The notes beneath the pieces were generated by a model. It saw only the letters and a program-made list of their open reading frames with translations. It had not been told where the DNA came from and did not search any database. The position numbers and the translations under genes are program-made. A stretch of DNA of 14,729 nucleotides from CAYQPF01 sp964419225 (GTDB lineage Bacteria; Cloacimonadota; Cloacimonadia; Cloacimonadales; CAYQPF01), in contig CAYQPF010000128.1 of the NCBI GenBank assembly GCA_964419225.1, positions 1 to 14,729 on the forward strand. Direction: 5' to 3'. Shown here piece after piece: positions 5,579 through 14,063 of this stretch (position 1 is the stretch's first letter; every line of letters begins with the position of its first letter).

Positions 5579-8464
5579 CTATTCTGCTGGAAAAGCATTT
5601 ATAAGGAAGTTTATGTTTACACTGGACAAAATTGTCCCTACAAATAAACAAAAAACTATCAAAAGCTTAAAATAATCCTGTGCTTTCAATGTTCCAACCA
5701 TCAATGGCTCTGGGGCCAAATATGCCGAAGCTCCATATAATTCTTCACCTATTAATGTATAATCACAGGTAGTAATAAAAAACGGAATCTGTGTCAATGC
5801 ATCTGACCCGGCTATCTGAATTGCTCCAGTTGAATTACCCGTTTCTGTCATAATCAACGCCTCAGCATAAAACATTCCCATATAAAAATTTGTCGCTGTC
5901 TTTTCTCTCAACATTACACCATTTACACCGGCAACATAAGCAAACTGACTGTCAGCTACAAAGAAAACGTCACTGCTGTTATATGTATCAGGACGTCCTG
6001 CTTCATAATGTGCTTCCTTCACAATCTGCTGAGCCAATGGCAATACAATGTAATCACACACCGGCACAATAATTCTGGTGTCATATTCTGCTGCTTTCTT
6101 CGTGATATGCCCTAATATACATAATGCCGCAATAGTCGCTACATCACCTATACTGGACAATCCTGGTACATAAAGCATTGGTCTTCCCATTTCTGTCGCT
6201 CTGCCGATAGCATTATCAATTTCATCCAAACCTGCTATCGGTCTGATATACAAATCATGACCTCTTTGTGCTTTTTTGATTAGTATCCAAACAAAAATTC
6301 CAAAAATTATCGTCGCAAGCATCATAGGTACTGTGGTATAATCAAACCAGTTTGAAACCGGGAAAAATTCCTTCTTGCCATCTTCTTCTAAAAATGAGGT
6401 CTCCACAAAATGAGCTTTACCATCAGTTTTTACAATGCGGTATGAGAATGTTCTCTTGTTTTCTTCTCTGATTGAAGCCAGATAATCTATTCTTTCTTTA
6501 TTGTTTGAAATAGCATTCGCTTTAGCCAAAATAGGATTATTTTTCGCAATATCAAGAGCCTGTGTATAATAATCAAGCTCTGCTTGTAATCCTTCTTTTT
6601 CTTCCGGTTTAGCTGTCTTTAGTTTTCCAGTTACTTCAGAAATTAGCTTCTCATACTTCTTGAGTTCATTACCTACTTCTTCACCATAAATTATGGTGCC
6701 GATTGTCGTCTCTTTCTTCTTGTCATATTCTACATCTATACTGGGATCAACCATTAAAAGATTCTTACTCAGATCGAAATCACTGATTCCTTTATAGATA
6801 TATTGCTCATAAGGAATATTGTCATCATATACTCTCTGCATTGCACTAAATTTCTTAGCTGTGCGTTGCACAGGATCCGTCTTGGCCTGTTTGTATATAA
6901 TATACCTGTAATCTAAAACTGCTTCTTTCTTGTGAAGTGTCAATTTCTCAGGTTTTAATTGCTTCATCTCATCATTGAATACAAGACTTTGGCTTAAATA
7001 AAAATTCTCACTCAATGTCTTACGACTTGTTTCAAACCCTATTTCCACCTTTAACCCATCATTGATCAGATTCAAAGATGGTAACTTTACTTCAAAAATC
7101 TTGTCTAAATAATGCTCGGTAACTTTACCTACCAAATTATTGGTCTTGTCATATATATTAAAATATATCTTCTCTATTTTATAATCCTCATTGGAAGTAT
7201 AATCATAATTTAAAATGATTTTCGTATGATCCTTTGATGCAAATGTTACATTTGTAACAAAAGCTATCGGTGTTCCAAAAAGAATTTGATTATAATCACC
7301 TTTATCATTGGGTTTATCTAATATCCTGAATTGTGGCAATGCCGGAAGAGATGCACTGCTTATCTTATCTGTTGAAATTATCTCGGAAAATGTTTCAACA
7401 CCACTATAATCAGCTAACGAAAAAACAAAACAATAATTATCCATTGCATTGCTGTCTATACTGTAATTAATCTTATTCTTCACATCTACTATCTTGTTGC
7501 TGATCACATTTAAGGATACTGTTGTTGGTGATGGATATGGATATGATGTCGGAGTTGTATATATCAGTTCAGCCGGATTAGCAACTTCAGCTGGTACTTT
7601 GTCTGTCACTTTACCCGCATTTTTTAAGTTCTTCTGTGCTTCTGTCAAAGCGATGTACTCAAGATATTTCTTGAATTGCTCCTGCTGATCCTTTTTCATT
7701 ATATAAATATTGTGACTGGCAATATCATCCTTAAATAAGGGTAAACTAAACTCAAACTGCAGCTTATTCTTGTCCTGAACAAAAGCAGAATAAAATTCCT
7801 TCGTCTTCTCAGGAGCATTGTCATATGCAATCCCTTCTACAATCGGACAATATTGATGGTACTTTCTTGTTTCATCTACTGCGATTACAGAATAGTAATA
7901 CTTCTTCCCGGGAAGTACATTAGCATAGATCCCTTCAAATTGTCTCAGATAAAGACCAGCATAAACCGTGTTATCTTTGTCAATCTTCTTGATTATTTTC
8001 TGCGTTTTGTAATAAAACTCTTTTTTCCCGATTTCTGCTAATGTCGAATAACGCGAAAATAACGGCCCAACTACTTTTAAATCCCGCGGAATTGCCTGAT
8101 ATATCGGACTGTTGGCCTTTTGCCCTTTCTCTCTTTTAAGCTTCGCCGGTGAGTAGATGTTGACAAATTCCCGGAAATCTTTGTCATAAAAATACATTTC
8201 TTTTGATACTACACCTGCTAATGGATCTACATCCATTTTGCCCAAATAAAACAAGGAATCTTTGCTGACTCCCCGATAAACCCTATACTCAATTATATGC
8301 TTATCCTTGGGTAATGGTGTCCATTTCAGAAGTAACCCTGATCCGTCATCGTTCGGAATATCTTCTATCTGAAAATTCTTTACTGTATAATCAGCATCCT
8401 TAACCGAAAATAAACTGATTATAAAAAACATTGAAATGACTATTAGAAAACCTTTTTTTAACAT
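5579..8464 (-). CDS. Envelope protein: signal peptide, FnIII-like modules, coiled coil, C-terminal DUF6754-type domain (961 aa)
   Basis: Function unknown. A hydrophobic signal sequence (about 1-20) precedes roughly 690 extracytoplasmic residues. The first module has the fibronectin-III signature (LKWTPLPKD near 46, YRVYRG near 60, YYYSVIAVDE near 190), and two or three similar modules follow. A charged coiled-coil insert lies at about 600-675 inside the last beta module. A membrane helix (about 712-729) is followed by a basic KKAQRG stretch, so the conserved C-terminal domain (about 735-930) should be cytoplasmic, then a final helix (about 931-955). Segment KTATNFYMGMFYAEALIMTE (855-874) is identical in the paralogue at 10720-13635. 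I recall this domain as Pfam DUF6754, from memory. AGGGAG (8470-8475) sits five bases before the ATG. Terminators lie on both sides, so the gene is partly uncoupled from its neighbours. Confidence 0.85.
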   Translation of the reverse strand: MLKKGFLIVISMFFIISLFSVKDADYTVKNFQIEDIPNDDGSGLLLKWTPLPKDKHIIEYRVYRGVSKDSLFYLGKMDVDPLAGVVSKEMYFYDKDFREFVNIYSPAKLKREKGQKANSPIYQAIPRDLKVVGPLFSRYSTLAEIGKKEFYYKTQKIIKKIDKDNTVYAGLYLRQFEGIYANVLPGKKYYYSVIAVDETRKYHQYCPIVEGIAYDNAPEKTKEFYSAFVQDKNKLQFEFSLPLFKDDIASHNIYIMKKDQQEQFKKYLEYIALTEAQKNLKNAGKVTDKVPAEVANPAELIYTTPTSYPYPSPTTVSLNVISNKIVDVKNKINYSIDSNAMDNYCFVFSLADYSGVETFSEIISTDKISSASLPALPQFRILDKPNDKGDYNQILFGTPIAFVTNVTFASKDHTKIILNYDYTSNEDYKIEKIYFNIYDKTNNLVGKVTEHYLDKIFEVKLPSLNLINDGLKVEIGFETSRKTLSENFYLSQSLVFNDEMKQLKPEKLTLHKKEAVLDYRYIIYKQAKTDPVQRTAKKFSAMQRVYDDNIPYEQYIYKGISDFDLSKNLLMVDPSIDVEYDKKKETTIGTIIYGEEVGNELKKYEKLISEVTGKLKTAKPEEKEGLQAELDYYTQALDIAKNNPILAKANAISNNKERIDYLASIREENKRTFSYRIVKTDGKAHFVETSFLEEDGKKEFFPVSNWFDYTTVPMMLATIIFGIFVWILIKKAQRGHDLYIRPIAGLDEIDNAIGRATEMGRPMLYVPGLSSIGDVATIAALCILGHITKKAAEYDTRIIVPVCDYIVLPLAQQIVKEAHYEAGRPDTYNSSDVFFVADSQFAYVAGVNGVMLREKTATNFYMGMFYAEALIMTETGNSTGAIQIAGSDALTQIPFFITTCDYTLIGEELYGASAYLAPEPLMVGTLKAQDYFKLLIVFCLFVGTILSSVNINFLINAFPAE

Positions 8465-8535
8465 ATTTTCTCCCTGCTATACAGTCTGTGTGCCGAAAAA
8501 GTGAGTATCTCAATTGAGATACTCACTCAGAAACT
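8465..8535 (-). other. Intergenic spacer between the four-gene operon and the second DUF6754-type gene
   Basis: These 71 bases hold the terminator at 8496-8527 and the Shine-Dalgarno of the 961-aa gene. Only about 20 bases are left between the T-tract and the Shine-Dalgarno, too little for a normal promoter plus leader. Expression of the next gene probably relies on readthrough, or on a promoter overlapping the hairpin. Confidence 0.6.
8496..8527 (-). terminator. Intrinsic terminator after the four-gene membrane operon
   Basis: GTGAGTATCTC (8501-8511) and GAGATACTCAC (8516-8526) form a perfect 11-bp stem with loop AATT, extended by an A-T pair at 8500/8527. On the minus strand it is followed by T residues (8500-8496). 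It lies just after the stop codon of the 199-aa gene. Confidence 0.93.
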
Positions 8536-9135
8536 CTACTTAATTATGTGCAGCACATCTGCGATTAAAAACTGGATTCTTCCAATTAATAAGGAAATAC
8601 GTGCCATAACTGTATAACCGAAAGATGCACCAAAACCTATCATCATATACCAAATACCAATCTTGGTAATTTTACCATAGGTCCCTGTATGTGCCTTCGA
8701 AAAGAAAAAGTACATCAAAATTGTGATCGTACCGATAAACACCAATAAAATATTCAGATTCTCAATGGGAATCATCGCCCCACGCATCTGAACTAATACA
8801 CTCGCATTCATCGACAACGGTACTCCCATACCTGTCAAAGCCATTCCAAAAGCTATCGGATATCTCGATAACCAATTTAATTTACGATTGAATGTAAACA
8901 AATATAGGAAACCAATTGCTGCCGGAATCAACAACACCAATTTGTGCTGAAGAATGATCGGCACATATACGTAAGGAATAAATGCCTGCTCATATGTTAG
9001 GGGTATTGCATAACCTGCGGTTACTCCCACAAACAAATACTCGGCAAATTTGTAAAACGGATTGTCTTTGTAAAGGAAGGAGAATATGCACAAAGTCAAA
9101 AATGCCGCGACCCAATTACTTATTACTTCAAACAT
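8536..9135 (-). CDS. Six-helix inner-membrane protein of unknown function (199 aa)
   Basis: I do not recognise the family. The protein is almost entirely hydrophobic with about six membrane helices (5-22, 31-48, 65-82, 92-112, 126-146 and 157-184) and no signal peptide. The last helix is glycine-rich and ends in a basic stretch (MARISLLIGRIQF). No catalytic motif or known transporter signature is visible. The start follows AGGAGG, which overlaps the TAG of the upstream gene, so the two genes are packed as an operon. With the 208-aa protein it gives two six-helix proteins in one operon with soluble-domain partners. They could form the membrane core of a complex; this is inference from gene order only. 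A strong terminator follows directly. Confidence 0.8.
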   Translation of the reverse strand: MFEVISNWVAAFLTLCIFSFLYKDNPFYKFAEYLFVGVTAGYAIPLTYEQAFIPYVYVPIILQHKLVLLIPAAIGFLYLFTFNRKLNWLSRYPIAFGMALTGMGVPLSMNASVLVQMRGAMIPIENLNILLVFIGTITILMYFFFSKAHTGTYGKITKIGIWYMMIGFGASFGYTVMARISLLIGRIQFLIADVLHIIK

Positions 9136-9143
9136 GTTTCCTC

Positions 9144-10073
9144 CTATTGTTCCTTTTTACTATTAAATTTTTGCACAAAATAACCAATGTTTCCCACTAC
9201 GATGAATATAATCATCATCATATGAGCCACTGACTGTGCATTCATACCAATACGAGCCTGCTTAAACTTATACAAAATACTGGAATCTGTTATATTAGGA
9301 TACTCTGTTTTAGCTATTTCTTTGGAAAATTCTCTGCCTTTTGCCGCAAAAACATCTACCAATTTCTCGTATTCTGCAGCACCTTTAAGTCCTGCTAACA
9401 TACCAATTAACTGACCTGTCTGTAAATAAGGATAATTATCAGCTGCCATTACCGCAGTTACACCCACACCAACATTTGCACCGTATTTGGTTCTGGCATA
9501 AGTAATCCAGGCTCCACCAGCTGCTGATGCAGAAAATTCTACGATTAAATTCATTTCATTATAATTTTTCACATCTTTCATGATAGGAAGATTAGCTATC
9601 TTCCTGCCTTCTGCATCAATATCTACGGCTTCAGAAATATCTTCACCCATTCCCAGCATAATGGGAAGCTGAAGTGCTCCTACTTTGAAACCAAAATTAC
9701 AATAGTTTTCACCCGACTTGATCTTCGGATACTCCTCTTTCACCGTATTGATCGCATAATCAATAATAGGTGCTGCAGGTGGATAAAAACATATTGTGAA
9801 CACTTTGATGTTTCTCTCAAAACAATGTCTTAATATCGCTACTTCCATCGGAAAAAGCTCAGGCATTGTCGATGCATCATGTGATATACACAATAATACT
9901 GCTCTGTCTGATCTTCCTGCATAGGAATCTATCATTTGATATATATTCTCGGTTGTGTCCGTCGTATAAGTCTTGGAATTAAACGGAATTAACAAGGGGA
10001 TAATAACCGCTAACGCGACTATAATATAAATATACCTTCTATCTAATGCTTGCATTTTTTGCCAGAAATTCAT
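9144..10073 (-). CDS. Membrane-anchored protein of unknown function (309 aa), possibly sharing the DUF6754 fold
   Basis: The function is not known. One membrane helix lies near each end (about 14-30 and 282-301) with a soluble domain between. That domain starts with a strand-like AVLLCIS (58-64), then a helix ending AILRHCFERNI, then KVFTICFY, an alpha/beta alternation, and ends GMLAGLKGAAEYEKLVDVF (224-242). The layout and spacing resemble the C-terminal domain of the two large neighbours, which ends GTLKAQDYFKLLIVF. Distant homology is inferred, not proven. The chosen start at 10073 has AAAGGAGG just upstream; an in-frame ATG at 10115 would overlap the preceding gene and lacks such a site. 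The gene lies between the two six-helix genes with very short gaps, so all four probably act together in the inner membrane. Confidence 0.82.
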   Translation of the reverse strand: MNFWQKMQALDRRYIYIIVALAVIIPLLIPFNSKTYTTDTTENIYQMIDSYAGRSDRAVLLCISHDASTMPELFPMEVAILRHCFERNIKVFTICFYPPAAPIIDYAINTVKEEYPKIKSGENYCNFGFKVGALQLPIMLGMGEDISEAVDIDAEGRKIANLPIMKDVKNYNEMNLIVEFSASAAGGAWITYARTKYGANVGVGVTAVMAADNYPYLQTGQLIGMLAGLKGAAEYEKLVDVFAAKGREFSKEIAKTEYPNITDSSILYKFKQARIGMNAQSVAHMMMIIFIVVGNIGYFVQKFNSKKEQ

Positions 10074-10083
10074 AACTCCTCCT

Positions 10084-10710
10084 TTATTCTCCGCCACCGA
10101 GATATGATCTTTCAATACCCAGAATAATTCTGAGTGATGTAGCTACCATTCCCAATCCAACACCCAAAGCTATACCTCTCTTTGCTGCCAAATTTGGTAC
10201 ATTCAAAATCCACGCTGTAATATCATTGATTCTTTCACCAAACATTGATACGCCTACTGGTACCTGACCTAACATCACTACAACTGCTGCTATTAACAAC
10301 ACCGTAGCTTCCGCTGATCTCGCTCTAAATGCCTTGTACGCTGCTGACGCAATATAAAATGCCAACAAAGCAAACATCGTTGAGCCCATCGGCATCTGCA
10401 CATTCTTGAACAACCACATATAAGGTGTTCCTTCCTGGGTACCCCACATAAATCCTGAAAATGCCGTAAAATACATCGATACCAATGTGATTATACTATA
10501 CTGCCAATTCGATATTCTTCTCTGTATCCTTATTGTATGAGACATCGTAATACTCATAATACCCAATATCACTCCAAATGGTGACATCGCTTTCATCCAG
10601 TCCATATACACAGTAAAAAAATCTTGGGATATCTTGTCTGGTATAAACGTATATGCCATAAATACAAAACCTAAGACTATTACTATTATTAACGGAATCG
10701 TTCTCTTCAT
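10084..10710 (-). CDS. Six-helix inner-membrane protein of unknown function (208 aa)
   Basis: I do not recognise the family. About six membrane helices are visible (4-22, 43-60, 70-90, 107-127, 134-153 and 176-197), with a basic loop IRIQRRIS between helices 2 and 3 and a glycine-rich last helix. The tail is short (ERSYLGGGE). No known catalytic motif is seen. AGGAGG lies five bases before the ATG, and the upstream 971-aa gene ends only nine bases earlier, so translation is probably coupled. The next gene's Shine-Dalgarno directly abuts this stop codon. Its constant company with the DUF6754-type protein and the 309-aa protein suggests a subunit of the same envelope assembly. A transporter or channel role is possible but not supported by any motif. 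Confidence 0.82.
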   Translation of the reverse strand: MKRTIPLIIVIVLGFVFMAYTFIPDKISQDFFTVYMDWMKAMSPFGVILGIMSITMSHTIRIQRRISNWQYSIITLVSMYFTAFSGFMWGTQEGTPYMWLFKNVQMPMGSTMFALLAFYIASAAYKAFRARSAEATVLLIAAVVVMLGQVPVGVSMFGERINDITAWILNVPNLAAKRGIALGVGLGMVATSLRIILGIERSYLGGGE

Positions 10711-10719
10711 TAAATCCTC

Positions 10720-13635
10720 CTATTTTTCGGGGAATGCTTGTATTAAAAATGTTAAGTGACTCGTTGACAGAATCGTACCACAAACAACAAAAACCATTAT
10801 CAGGAAACTCGCATAATCTGATGCCTTGAGTGATCCTAACATTAAAGGCTCTCTCGCCATATATGCAGAAGCCGCATATAATTCCTGCCCAATTAAAGTA
10901 TAATCACAGGTTGTTATAAAGAAAGGTATTTGTGTTACAGCATCGGTTCCGGCTATCTGAATAGCTCCGGTCGAACTTCCTGTCTCTGTCATAATTAATG
11001 CCTCAGCATAGAACATTCCCATATAGAAATTCGTTGCTGTCTTTTCTCTGATCATTATTCCGTTAACACCAGCTACAAATGCAAATTGTGCATCTGTTAA
11101 GAAGAAAATATTGTTTCTGTCAAATGTGTCAGGTCGCCCAGCTTCATAATGAGCTTCTCTCACTATTTCCTGTGCAATCGGAAGTACTATATAATCACGA
11201 CAGGGTACTAATATCTTCGTGTCATATTCAGCACATTTCTTGGCTACTCTGCCTAATATTGATAATCCCGCTAAAGTCGCAACATCACTGATGCCTGATA
11301 ACCCGGGTACGAATAAGATCGGACGACCCATCTCTGTCGCTCTGCCTATCGCATTATCAATCTCCTGAATACCTGCTATCGGTCTGATATAAAGATCATG
11401 ACCCTTCTTGGCTTTGCCTATCATAACATATAATATTAAACCAAACAGAAGTGTCGCAATCAACATCGGAATCTTGTCCTTGTAAAACCAATTGGATTGT
11501 GGTAAGAAATATGCCAATTTCCCATCCTTATCCACATATTCTATCTCAATGAAATGACCCTTGCCATCTGTCTTGACAAACTTATAAGCAAAAGTTCTCT
11601 TCTCACTTTCTCTGACCTTAGCTATAAACTTCATCCTCGCTTTGTCACTAGTTAAAGCATTAGCCTGCTGCATTAACTTATTAGACTGGATCAGCTTCAA
11701 CTGCTTCTCATACTGTCCAATAATTGTTTTGCACTGCATCTTGTCTGATTCAGTTTTCAAAGTATCCATCATTGTCTGATACTTCTTGATATTCTTATTT
11801 ATCTTATCAGTTTCTTTCTTGATCTCTGATAAATAAATTACTGTTCTCATTGCTACTTTATTCTCTTTATCATAAGTAAAATCTGTGCCATTATCTACTA
11901 AAAGCAATTGCTTCTTGGCATCATATTTCTCTACACCTTTGTAGTAAACTGTCTCATATCTGATATTGTCATCTATTTCTCGCTGAGTCCCGCCTACACT
12001 CTTGGCTAATCGATAAATCTCTGATGACTCAAGTCTCTTATATATATAATAACGATAATCTTTCAAAACTTCATTTTTTAGCTTTATGTCGTCTGGTCTT
12101 AAACTCTTTAAAACCTTGTCATATACTAAAGCCTGTGTAAATGCATAATCTGCACCTACATCTTTATTGCACTTAATCTTGATCTTAACAGTATATTTCT
12201 TCTTCTCAAGATCTGTTATTGCTTCTTTGAACTTGATAAAGATCTTCTTGTCCAAAAAGAACTCATTTACTTTGCTGATTAATACACCGCTCTCATCATA
12301 AAATTCAAAATCAATATCAGTCAATTTATAAAGCTTATTGCTGATATAATCATAATTCAAGATCAATACTTTTTTGGAGTTGTCTGCAAATGATACTTTT
12401 GTTAAATATACCACAGGCTTGCCCCAGGATACTGTTATGTAATCACCCTTGTCATTATCTTTGTCTGTAATACTAACTTCTGGTAATTCTGGTAACTGAT
12501 TGCTGGTTATTACATCTACCTCAGGTATTGTACTGAATACTTCCTTCCCGGCTATGTCCACAACAGATAAAACAAACTGATATTTGTCTATATCTGCAGG
12601 ATTCAAAGTCGCATTGATCTGAGCTGCAGGATCTGAAATAACTCCCTTGCTTATATCAATTATTGCTGTTGTTGTGTAAGCATAAGGAATCGCTGTCATA
12701 GCATTATGAATTAAGATCCCGGGATTCGCTACAGGCTTGGATGGTAAAATCTGATACTTGGGATCCAATATCTTCATCTCTGTATCAATCAACATCTTGT
12801 TGTTCTGAGCTACATATTGCGTGAATTGTGCTATCTGAGTCTTGGCAATAGCATAAATTCTCGTATAAAGAATATCATCTTTATATAATGGGAATTCCCA
12901 CTCAAATTGCAACTTCCCTTTGTCTTTCACAAATACTGAATAGAATTTGGCTGGACTTTCCGGAAGATTTTCTCTCGCTATTCCTTTCGCAATTGAAGCA
13001 TAAGGATAAAATCTGTTCGCTTCATCTACTGCAACTACTGTATAATAATAAGGAAGATCAGGTAATAACTTCTTTACCATCATGATCTGAGCTACTTTTA
13101 ACCCAGCCATCTTGGTAACTTCGTCTTTCTCCTTATAGTCATATGGATGTGTTCTGAAATAAATCTCATCCTTGTTGACTACTCCCAATATATTATACTT
13201 GGTTAACATCGGGCCGGTTATGTTCAAATCTCTGGGAATACTCCTGTATAAAGGACTTCCCGCTGGTTGCTTCCTCTCTTTCTTAAGCTTGCCAGGTGAT
13301 TGTATATCGACAAATTCATTGTAATCCTTGTCGTAATAATACATCACATCGCCAGATACTCCGGTCTTGACATTTACCTGGATCGTCCCAATTAAAAATA
13401 ACGAATCTGCACTAGTACCGCGATATACACGGTATTGTATGATCCGCTTTTCCTTGGGTAAAGGTTGCCAACTAATCTTCAAACCACTACCATCATCGTA
13501 AGGTATGTCTTCCACCTTTAAATTCTTGACTATATAGTCAGAATCCTTTGCGGCTGAAAGAGATAGTGGTAAAAGACCAATTAATAAAAGAAGTAAAAAC
13601 AAATTCACTCCAATCCTCTTTGCGTTTGATCTCAT
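10720..13635 (-). CDS. Envelope protein: signal peptide, FnIII-like modules, coiled coil, C-terminal DUF6754-type domain (971 aa), first gene of the operon
   Basis: Function unknown; paralogue of the 961-aa gene at 5579-8464. A clear signal peptide (1-29, basic start, leucine-rich core, cleavage likely after SAA) is followed by fibronectin-III-like modules, with WQPLPKEKR and YRVYRG in the first and YYYTVVAVDEA near its end. A lysine- and glutamate-rich coiled coil (about 608-678) is inserted in the last beta module. A membrane helix (about 722-739) and basic GKAKKG lead into the conserved domain (745-940), then a last helix. From 745 to 934 it matches the paralogue at about 150 of 190 residues by hand alignment, while the middle of the protein diverges clearly. 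Such a gradient suggests a shared cytoplasmic partner and different periplasmic partners. AAGGAG precedes the ATG. No convincing promoter was found in the 428 bases upstream. Confidence 0.87.
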   Translation of the reverse strand: MRSNAKRIGVNLFLLLLLIGLLPLSLSAAKDSDYIVKNLKVEDIPYDDGSGLKISWQPLPKEKRIIQYRVYRGTSADSLFLIGTIQVNVKTGVSGDVMYYYDKDYNEFVDIQSPGKLKKERKQPAGSPLYRSIPRDLNITGPMLTKYNILGVVNKDEIYFRTHPYDYKEKDEVTKMAGLKVAQIMMVKKLLPDLPYYYTVVAVDEANRFYPYASIAKGIARENLPESPAKFYSVFVKDKGKLQFEWEFPLYKDDILYTRIYAIAKTQIAQFTQYVAQNNKMLIDTEMKILDPKYQILPSKPVANPGILIHNAMTAIPYAYTTTAIIDISKGVISDPAAQINATLNPADIDKYQFVLSVVDIAGKEVFSTIPEVDVITSNQLPELPEVSITDKDNDKGDYITVSWGKPVVYLTKVSFADNSKKVLILNYDYISNKLYKLTDIDFEFYDESGVLISKVNEFFLDKKIFIKFKEAITDLEKKKYTVKIKIKCNKDVGADYAFTQALVYDKVLKSLRPDDIKLKNEVLKDYRYYIYKRLESSEIYRLAKSVGGTQREIDDNIRYETVYYKGVEKYDAKKQLLLVDNGTDFTYDKENKVAMRTVIYLSEIKKETDKINKNIKKYQTMMDTLKTESDKMQCKTIIGQYEKQLKLIQSNKLMQQANALTSDKARMKFIAKVRESEKRTFAYKFVKTDGKGHFIEIEYVDKDGKLAYFLPQSNWFYKDKIPMLIATLLFGLILYVMIGKAKKGHDLYIRPIAGIQEIDNAIGRATEMGRPILFVPGLSGISDVATLAGLSILGRVAKKCAEYDTKILVPCRDYIVLPIAQEIVREAHYEAGRPDTFDRNNIFFLTDAQFAFVAGVNGIMIREKTATNFYMGMFYAEALIMTETGSSTGAIQIAGTDAVTQIPFFITTCDYTLIGQELYAASAYMAREPLMLGSLKASDYASFLIMVFVVCGTILSTSHLTFLIQAFPEK

Positions 13636-14063
13636 ACTTGTCTCCTTAATTTATTCTTAGCTATGACTTAGAATCATCTTTTGCCCTGCACTTCTGCAAT
13701 GTCCCTATATTTGACTACTATGAGCCAACATAAAGCTATTAACAATTCCTTTGTAATCTGTAAATTGTCAAATAATTTTTCTGCATATCAGCAGTATTCC
13801 TGAAATCTCCACCTTTTTCTTATTATCCTCGCAATATTTGTTCCATTATTCTATCTCAAACCAACTTCTCCTCTACCCTTAATCCTACTTCTTCAATCCT
13901 TCCCCCCCACTAACAACTAACAACTATATTGTCCATTGAATCCATTTAATCTATTTTGCCCATAATCAATTTCCATTCTAAACTTTCTCTTACCAAATGT
14001 TTAAGTTGACAAAATTTTACTTCGTTCTAGTTTCGTTCAAAATATTTAAAGGTAGTTACCAAT
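13636..14063. other. 428-bp divergent intergenic region
   Basis: The region lies between the minus-strand operon and the plus-strand surface-protein gene and should carry promoters for both. I see no supported gene or RNA. It has a pyrimidine-rich stretch (about 13860-13910) with a C7 run (13902-13908) and a short direct repeat of CTAACAA (about 13909-13924). A plus-strand promoter candidate lies at 14006-14035. For the minus strand I found only weak AT-rich candidates. Confidence 0.7.
14006..14035 (+). promoter_or_regulatory. Candidate Bacteroidota-like promoter for the surface-protein gene
   Basis: TTGACA begins at 14006 and TAGTTTCG lies at 14028-14035, with exactly 19 bases between the TTG and the TA. 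The Bacteroidota consensus is TTTG at -33, about 19 bases, then TAnnTTTG at -7; here only one position of the -7 box differs. The site ends 28 bases before the ATG. Use of this promoter type outside Bacteroidota is uncertain. Confidence 0.4.

Noticed and set aside
8480..8495. Sigma-54-like element CGGCAC-N5-CTGTA on the minus strand before the 961-aa gene
   Set aside because: The -12 GC is GT, and the predicted start would fall on the Shine-Dalgarno itself, leaving no usable leader.
10496..10783. Minus-strand frame of 95 codons overlapping the 971-aa and 208-aa genes
   Set aside because: It overlaps two well-supported genes in another frame, and its sequence has low-complexity character typical of a shadow frame.
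13740..13772. TTGACA (minus strand) as -35 box of a promoter for the 971-aa gene
   Set aside because: At 16-18 bases spacing there is no acceptable -10 hexamer; the nearest AT-rich hexamers are too far or too weak.
13902..13924. C7 run followed by a repeated CTAACAA as a phase-variation tract or CRISPR-like repeat
   Set aside because: The run is short, lies well away from either start codon, and the repeat occurs only twice without spacers.
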